This document shows, one piece after another, positions 58,955 to 64,000 of a stretch of DNA of 64,000 nt. Source of the DNA: Leifsonia sp. Root112D2. Its GTDB lineage: Bacteria > Actinomycetota > Actinomycetes > Actinomycetales > Microbacteriaceae. The notes beneath the pieces are model-generated. The model did no database searches, was not told where the DNA came from, and saw only the letters and a list, made by a program, of their open reading frames with translations. How positions within the stretch are numbered: the first letter of the stretch is position 1; the number at the start of each line of letters is the position of its first letter. The DNA lies in NCBI RefSeq assembly GCF_001424905.1, contig NZ_LMCU01000002.1, positions 248,001-312,000 of the forward strand, given 5' to 3'. A program made the position numbers and the translations under genes.

Positions 58955-60232
58955 ATGGCACTCCCCTGGACACTGCACGGCGACGGTAAGACGGTGCCTG
59001 CGAGCGAGATTGTGGCACCGGATGAGCGCCTCACCTGGCCGCGAACCATCGGCCTGGGCGGCCAGCATGTCGTTGCCATGTTCGGCGCCACCTTTCTCGT
59101 GCCGGTGCTCACCGGGTTTCCGCCGAGCACGACGCTGCTGTTCTCCGGCATCGGCACGCTGCTCTTCCTGCTGATCACCGGCAACAGGCTGCCCAGTTAC
59201 GTGGGCAGTTCCTTCGCTTTCATCGCGCCGATCCAGGCCGCAACGGCGGCGCACAGCATGGGCAGTGCACTGTTCGGCATCGTCTCTGTCGGGCTGCTGC
59301 TGGCGATCATCGGCGCCGTCGTGCACCTGACGGGCACCGGATGGCTCGAGGTGCTCATGCCGCCCGTCGTCGCGGGCTCGATCGTGGCTTTGATCGGCTT
59401 CAACCTGGCCCCGGCCGCGTGGAACAACGTCAAGACCGCCCCCGTGACCGCGATCATCACGCTCGCCGCCGTGATTCTCTGCACGGTGGTGTTCCGGGGA
59501 CTGCTGGGGCGTCTCTCCATCTTCATCGGGGTCGTGATCGGCTATATCGCGGCCGTGCTGTTCGGGCAGGTGGACTTCAGCCATGTGGCATCCGCCGCCT
59601 GGATCGGCCTGCCCCCGTTCACGCTGCCCAGCAATCCGTTCACTGAGCCGAACGCCACCTGGGGCGTGCTTCCCTCGTTTCTGCCGATAGTGCTCGCGCT
59701 CGTCGCCGAGAACGTGGGCCATGTGCGCGGCGTCGCGCAGCTGACCAAACCCGAGGTCAACAAGCTCACCGGCCGCGCGCTGCTCGCAGACGGCATCTCG
59801 ACGATGATCGCCGGTATCGGCGGCGGATCGGCAACAACGACATATGGCGAGAACATCGGCGTCATGGCTGCAACGCGCGTCTACTCGACGGCAGCGTACT
59901 GGGTGGCAGGCATCGTGGCGATCCTGCTCGGCATCTCCCCCAAGGTCGGCGCCGTGATCAACACGATTCCGGCGGGAGTGCTCGGCGGTGTCACCACCGC
60001 GCTCTACGGCCTGATCGGCGTGATAGGCATCAAGATCTGGCTCGACAACCGGGTCGATTTCTCCAAGCCGAAGAACCAGTTCACGGCCGCAATAGCCCTC
60101 ATCATCGGTGTGGCCGACTTCACCCTCTCGGCCGGCAAGATCACCGTCGCCGGCATCGCGCTGGGTGCTATCGCGGCCATCGTCGTCTACCACGTGATGA
60201 ACGCCGTCGCCCGCTGGCGCGGCACCGACTAG
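58955..60232 (+). CDS. uracil/xanthine permease (UraA-like NCS2)
   Basis: 425 aa, about 12-14 helices. GLGGQHVVAMFGATFLVPVL and the NCS2 active-site region ALVAENVGHVRGVAQLT are typical of UraA. GGGSATTTYGENIGVMAATRVYS is the second conserved block, with Glu residues of the proton/substrate site. Substrate probably uracil. GAGGC lies before the ATG. It is divergent from the purine permease. Confidence 0.92.
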   Translation: MALPWTLHGDGKTVPASEIVAPDERLTWPRTIGLGGQHVVAMFGATFLVPVLTGFPPSTTLLFSGIGTLLFLLITGNRLPSYVGSSFAFIAPIQAATAAHSMGSALFGIVSVGLLLAIIGAVVHLTGTGWLEVLMPPVVAGSIVALIGFNLAPAAWNNVKTAPVTAIITLAAVILCTVVFRGLLGRLSIFIGVVIGYIAAVLFGQVDFSHVASAAWIGLPPFTLPSNPFTEPNATWGVLPSFLPIVLALVAENVGHVRGVAQLTKPEVNKLTGRALLADGISTMIAGIGGGSATTTYGENIGVMAATRVYSTAAYWVAGIVAILLGISPKVGAVINTIPAGVLGGVTTALYGLIGVIGIKIWLDNRVDFSKPKNQFTAAIALIIGVADFTLSAGKITVAGIALGAIAAIVVYHVMNAVARWRGTD

Positions 60233-60260
60233 CGTTACGGCTCAGGCTCAATGCCCGCGG

Positions 60261-60593
60261 CTACTTGTGAAAGCCGGGAATGATCAGGTAGACGCCGTAG
60301 AGCACTATCGCGGCGCAAAGCACGAAGCAGACGCGAGCGGCCGCGAGCGCCCAGCGCTTCTGCACGGCGCTCAGCGGGCTGCGCTTGGCGGCCTTGCGGA
60401 TGCGTTTGGCCTCGGTTGCCGCCTGCTCTGCCGTGATCACCGTGATGGCATCCGTGAACTCGGCCGGTTCGACGTGCACCGGTCTGCCCGCCGAACTCAA
60501 CAGTCGCAGGCCCAGGGAGTACAGGGCGACCACAAGGCTCGCACCGAGAATGGATGCGAGCGCGACCACGAAGAATGACACCCAGTCGATCAT
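60261..60593 (-). CDS. small membrane protein coupled to the PiT transporter
   Basis: 110 aa: one helix at residues 5-28 and one near 85-105, with a basic middle (EAKRIRKAAKRSP). Its start overlaps the PiT stop by four bases, so it is translated with it. Homologues follow pit genes in related actinobacteria in my recollection; no function is known. It may be an accessory subunit of the transporter. Confidence 0.75.
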   Translation of the reverse strand: MIDWVSFFVVALASILGASLVVALYSLGLRLLSSAGRPVHVEPAEFTDAITVITAEQAATEAKRIRKAAKRSPLSAVQKRWALAAARVCFVLCAAIVLYGVYLIIPGFHK

Positions 60594-61891
60594 GCCGCGC
60601 CACCCTTCTTGCCGGAGTTCTTCTTGCTTCCTGAACTCTTCTTCGTGCCCGAGCCCTTTTTCTTTTTCTTCTTCGGCTTGGCCGACACTTCAGACTTTTT
60701 CGGTCGTGGCGGGCGCTTGGGCTTCACCTTGCGAATCTTCACGACCCGACCGCTCCTGGCGACATCGCTGACGCCCGTGCCCGCTGCCTGCGCCTTTTTG
60801 CTGCGCGCACGCTGACGGGCCGCCACGAGGAAGATCGCGGCAATGAGTCCGATGGCCAGCACGAGGTCCACACCCACCCCGACCGCGCCGAGATGCGCGA
60901 CCCACGCCGCGATGGCGCCAACGATGGCTGCGGCAGGCAGCGTCATCAGCCAGCCGAGTGCAATGCGGCGCGCCGTCTTCCAGCGCACCGATGACCCGCG
61001 CCGGCCAAGCCCCGAACCGATGACCGATCCGGATGCGACCTGCGTGGTGGAGAGCGCGAAGCCCAGGTGCGAAGAAGCCAGGATCGCGGCGGCGGTGCTC
61101 GTCTCGGCGGCGAAGCCCTGCGCGGGCTTCACCTCGGTGAGACCCTTGCCGAGGGTATGGATGATGCGCCAGCCGCCCGTGTATGTGCCGGCGGCTATCG
61201 CGAGGGCACACGCGGCTATGACCCAGAACGTCGGGTCCGAGCCGGCGGGCTGCAGATTCGCCGCGATGAGCGTGAGGGTGATGACACCCATGGTCTTCTG
61301 CGCGTCATTGGTGCCGTGCGCGAGCGCGACGAGCGACGAGGAGAAGATCTGGCCGTATCGGAAGCCCGCACGGCCATCCGGCAGCCCGTCGTAGCGGCGG
61401 GTGATGGCATAGGCGATCTTCGTCGCCGTGAACGCGACACCGCCCGCTATCACGGGGGCGAGCAGGGCAGGGAAGATGACCTTGTCGAGCAACACCAGGT
61501 AGTCGACGCTCTGGAAGCCGGCGCCCACGATGGCGGCGCCGATGAGGCCGCCGAAGAGCGCATGGCTCGAGCTGGAGGGCAAACCGAAAAGCCAGGTGAC
61601 CATGTTCCAGATGATCGCGCCGACGAGTCCGGCAAAGATCATCTCCGGTGTGATCTGGATTCCGTGGGCACCTTCTTTGATGAGACCGCCGGAGATGGTC
61701 TTGGCCACCTCGGTGGAGAGGAAGGCGCCGACGAGATTGAGGATGGCCGCGAGCGTGACGGCGACCTTCGGCTTCATGGCACCGGTGGCGATGGGCGTCG
61801 CCATCGCATTCGCCGTGTCATGGAAACCGTTGGTGAAGTCGAAGAACAGCGCCAGCGCTATGACCAGCACGACGATGAGTGTGAGGTCCAC
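60590..61891 (-). CDS. pit: inorganic phosphate transporter, PiT family
   Basis: 433 aa. FDFTNGFHDTANAMATPIATG and VALAHGTNDAQKTMGVI are the two inverted PiT signatures with the phosphate-binding Asp residues. About ten helices end near residue 350; the remaining 75 residues form a very Lys-rich tail with KKKKKKG and repeated GSxKKxSG. GTG start (61891). Low-affinity, metal-phosphate/proton symport is the family function. Followed by the overlapping small membrane protein. Confidence 0.94.
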   Translation of the reverse strand: MDLTLIVVLVIALALFFDFTNGFHDTANAMATPIATGAMKPKVAVTLAAILNLVGAFLSTEVAKTISGGLIKEGAHGIQITPEMIFAGLVGAIIWNMVTWLFGLPSSSSHALFGGLIGAAIVGAGFQSVDYLVLLDKVIFPALLAPVIAGGVAFTATKIAYAITRRYDGLPDGRAGFRYGQIFSSSLVALAHGTNDAQKTMGVITLTLIAANLQPAGSDPTFWVIAACALAIAAGTYTGGWRIIHTLGKGLTEVKPAQGFAAETSTAAAILASSHLGFALSTTQVASGSVIGSGLGRRGSSVRWKTARRIALGWLMTLPAAAIVGAIAAWVAHLGAVGVGVDLVLAIGLIAAIFLVAARQRARSKKAQAAGTGVSDVARSGRVVKIRKVKPKRPPRPKKSEVSAKPKKKKKKGSGTKKSSGSKKNSGKKGGAA

Positions 61892-62027
61892 CGGCGTCTT
61901 TCTCGTAAACGGAACACGGGACCCGCACGGTGCAGTTCAGCGGGCGTTCATGCGAATGTCATGGTGCATTTACCGAACACGTCGATACTCACACGACAGG
62001 CTGTGCAGGTCAACTCACCTGCCGAAA

Positions 62028-63650
62028 TCACACGTGCGGCACGAATTCCTGCCAGGCGACGCGCCGCTCGCCCCGTGGGTCGCACTCGACGCGATCCACC
62101 TCGTCGATGATGAGCGTGAGCCGGTACCGGTCGTCAGACTCGGCGTCGTAGCGTGGCCATGCTGGCGAGACTGCACCCGTCTGGGCATTCGGATCACCGG
62201 TTCTCGCAAAATCGAGCCACCAGCGTCGCATCCGCCGGCCGGCACCGAGGAACGCTCGGCGGCCGCCGAGCACGGTCATGGTGCGGCCGAACCAGCCGTT
62301 CATGCGATCGAAGAGGGCGAAGAGTTCCAATCCGTGGGTGGCATCGAAGCCGGCCAGGCGCACGAGTCGCGGCGCGATGTCGAAACGGTACATGTACACC
62401 GGTGCATAGCGGGCATGCCGTTCGGCAACCTTGATGCTCGGATACCAGAACGAATAGTCTCCGGCGAAGTCTGCGGCGGCCCGGCGCGCGGGAAGCCCGG
62501 GGTATTCGGCCTTGATGGCCTTGCGCGTCTTCTTTCGGGTGCGCGCGAAAATGGCTCGGATGCGCGGCGGTGTCGACGCCAGAATGTCCAGTCGGCCGGT
62601 GAACAGGGACCCCTCGCGGTCATTGGTGCCGATGATCAGCGGCACTCGGTGCGCGCGCCCGTGCTTGAATGCGTCGAGAGGGCGCTCCGGCAGGTAGTCG
62701 CCGTCGATGACCGGGCAGAGGCACAGCGTTCCCGGATCCTCATCTGGCGTGCGCAACTGCAGGGCGTTCGTGGCGGCCACGAGGGCATCGACCGGCGCAC
62801 CCGTGAGCAGGGCCGCGGCATCCTCGTGGCTGGTCGCCTCGACGCTGCCGTTGTCGAGGGCAGAACTGAGCAACTCGAGAAACTGGCCTGCCCAGCGCGC
62901 GGTGAGTTCGGGCAGGTAGAGGGCATTCGGGGGCGGGCTCTGGGCGATGGCCCGGTGGAACAGGCCCGCCGCCGCGGGCACGGTCATGAGAGTGGTGACG
63001 GCGTTGGCGCCGGCCGACTCCCCGAAGACAGTCACGTTGCCGGGGTCACCACCGAACGCGCGGATGTTGTCACGCACCCACGCGAGAGCAGCCACCTGGT
63101 CGCGAAGCCCGAGATTGCTCTCGAAGGGGCGCTCGGGGGTGGAGTAGCTGCTGAAATCCAGGTAACCGAGAGCGCCGAGGCGGTAGCTGACGGCCACATA
63201 AATGACGCCGTTGCGGGCGAAATCCATGCCCTGGTGCGGCACCTCGCGCACGCTGCCAACACTGTACGCGCCGCCGTGGATGAAGACCATGACGGGGGCG
63301 AGATCGTCGCCCCGTGCCGCGTTGGCACCGGTGCGTGCATCCGCACCGCGCAATACCAGCAGGTTCAGGCAGTCCTCGCTGCGAGGAATCGCAGAGGGAG
63401 CCCCCAGAAACTGGCCACGGCGGGACTGCGGTGCCACGGCACCGTGCCGGCTCGCGTCGCGCACGCCCTGCCAGGGCAGCACGGGCGCCGGCGCCCGAAA
63501 ACGCAACGCGCCGACGGGCGGCGCCGCATAGGGTATGCCCCGCCACGCCTCGATGTCTGCCTCGCGGATGCCTCGCACCACGCCGCCGGAAACGCGCACA
63601 TCGAGCTCATGCACATCACGTGCACCACTCGCACGGGTTTCCACGCTCAC
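62028..63650 (-). CDS. type-B carboxylesterase/lipase
   Basis: 540-aa alpha/beta hydrolase. WRGIPYAAPPVGALRFRAP and SEDCLNLLVLRG are the type-B N-terminal signature. VMVFIHGGAYSVGS is the oxyanion region and VTVFGESAGANAV the nucleophile Ser near 207. The acid is probably in the GTNDREGSLF region and the His in GFDATHGLELFALF. Natural substrate unknown. No signal peptide. GTG start with a TAGCCT box. Confidence 0.9.
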   Translation of the reverse strand: MSVETRASGARDVHELDVRVSGGVVRGIREADIEAWRGIPYAAPPVGALRFRAPAPVLPWQGVRDASRHGAVAPQSRRGQFLGAPSAIPRSEDCLNLLVLRGADARTGANAARGDDLAPVMVFIHGGAYSVGSVREVPHQGMDFARNGVIYVAVSYRLGALGYLDFSSYSTPERPFESNLGLRDQVAALAWVRDNIRAFGGDPGNVTVFGESAGANAVTTLMTVPAAAGLFHRAIAQSPPPNALYLPELTARWAGQFLELLSSALDNGSVEATSHEDAAALLTGAPVDALVAATNALQLRTPDEDPGTLCLCPVIDGDYLPERPLDAFKHGRAHRVPLIIGTNDREGSLFTGRLDILASTPPRIRAIFARTRKKTRKAIKAEYPGLPARRAAADFAGDYSFWYPSIKVAERHARYAPVYMYRFDIAPRLVRLAGFDATHGLELFALFDRMNGWFGRTMTVLGGRRAFLGAGRRMRRWWLDFARTGDPNAQTGAVSPAWPRYDAESDDRYRLTLIIDEVDRVECDPRGERRVAWQEFVPHV

Positions 63651-63656
63651 CTCTTG

Positions 63657-63662
63657 AGGCTA
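63657..63662 (-). promoter_or_regulatory. -10 box, leaderless start of the carboxylesterase gene
   Basis: TAGCCT on the minus strand, six bases before the GTG at 63650. Confidence 0.5.
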
Positions 63663-63782
63663 GTGCGGCACCGTGTGCGGCCGCTGAGGAATAGATGAAC
63701 GGCTGGCGAGGCTGTAGTGCTTCGGTAGACTCCCTCATCGTCCCCGTGTTCGCACCTGGGCACAAACACGGCAGGCGGAAAT

Positions 63783-64000
63783 ATGGCGCGCAACGACACA
63801 CCGAACGACGGATCGGGCGGCAGCGGTCTCAGCGACCGCCAGCGCCGCCGGCTCACCCGCCGCCCCAGCGACCGCGCCATTGTGGCCACACTGGCCTTCA
63901 CCGGCCTCGTAGCCGCATTCATGCAGACCCTGGTGACACCGATCATTCCCGAATTGCCGACGCTGCTGCACGCCACCAGCGCGGATGCCTCGTGGGTGCT
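63783..64000 (+). CDS. MFS transporter, 3' end missing (DHA2-like)
   Basis: First 72 codons of a gene that runs off the window. After a basic cytoplasmic tail (SDRQRRRLTRRPSD) the first helix begins IVATLAFTGLVAAFMQTLVT and runs into PIIPELPTLL, the usual first helix and loop of DHA2 multidrug exporters. Divergent from the carboxylesterase. The substrate cannot be inferred from the fragment. Confidence 0.78.
   Translation, partial: MARNDTPNDGSGGSGLSDRQRRRLTRRPSDRAIVATLAFTGLVAAFMQTLVTPIIPELPTLLHATSADASWV

Noticed and set aside
61530..63698. 722-codon plus-strand frame over the carboxylesterase and part of pit
   Set aside because: Antisense shadow; the esterase has all catalytic motifs.

Overview
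The window is a high-GC actinobacterial chromosome segment. Its gene order (recX-recA-DUF3046-clgR-cinA-pgsA-ftsK-rnj-dapA-thyX, then dapB, an M16 peptidase, pnp and rpsO) and its protein sequences point to the family Microbacteriaceae. Most genes lie on the minus strand. No tRNA, rRNA, CRISPR array, transposase or phage gene is visible.

Layout. 1-11.5 kb: DNA repair, cell envelope and lysine core: recX (cut by the window edge), recA with an upstream LexA-type box, DUF3046, clgR, cinA/pncC, pgsA, ftsK, rnj, dapA, a DUF559/AbiEi-like protein and thyX. 11.5-18 kb: a plus-strand thiol/redox group (thioredoxin-like, DUF4395 with a CxxC, OsmC), an epimerase, then dapB, a GNAT, a histidine phosphatase and an M16 peptidase. 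18-30.5 kb: a catabolic block sits between the M16 gene and pnp: a TetR gene, an aldo/keto reductase, a five-gene overlapping leucine-type operon (accD1-accA1-acyl-CoA dehydrogenase-maoC-citE) with a divergent TetR gene and two matching palindromic operators, and the branched-chain 2-oxoacid dehydrogenase genes bkdABC. The genes resemble the M. tuberculosis Rv2495c-Rv2506 set, in a different order. 30.6-40.4 kb: pnp and rpsO are separated by a second catabolic block: a VanZ-like protein, an acyl-CoA dehydrogenase divergent from a MarR gene, an acyl-CoA ligase, an FMN reductase with a luciferase-like monooxygenase, and a YhhN protein. Two sites of the same motif link the MarR/dehydrogenase and ligase promoters.

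40.4-45.1 kb is accessory and partly decaying: a VapBC pair with an operator, a DUF222-HNH protein, a nucleotidyltransferase, a small toxin-like/HTH pair, and frameshifted remnants of a DUF898 gene and a MarR gene. 45.1-64 kb is mostly metabolism and transport: a MetE-like protein, VOC protein, apt, MFS transporter, FKBP, glcD, gdhA, FAH-family hydrolase, aspA, aldehyde dehydrogenase, DUF4190 protein, two NCS2-type permeases, a PiT phosphate transporter with a small partner, a carboxylesterase and the start of a second MFS gene.

Two sequence-level themes run through the window. First, at least twelve genes have a TAnnnT box ending 6-7 bases before an ATG or GTG, the signature of leaderless transcripts; this fixed several starts (thyX, dapA, dapB and others). 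Second, there are several dispersed or local repeats: a TTCGAGACG...CTCCTCA element found in intergenic DNA and once inside the bkdC coding sequence, a 12-bp and a 36-bp tandem repeat around 49.7-50.0 kb, an 81-bp element with perfect 20-bp inverted arms at 56.8 kb, and a strong excess of the hexamer GGATGC/GCATCC.
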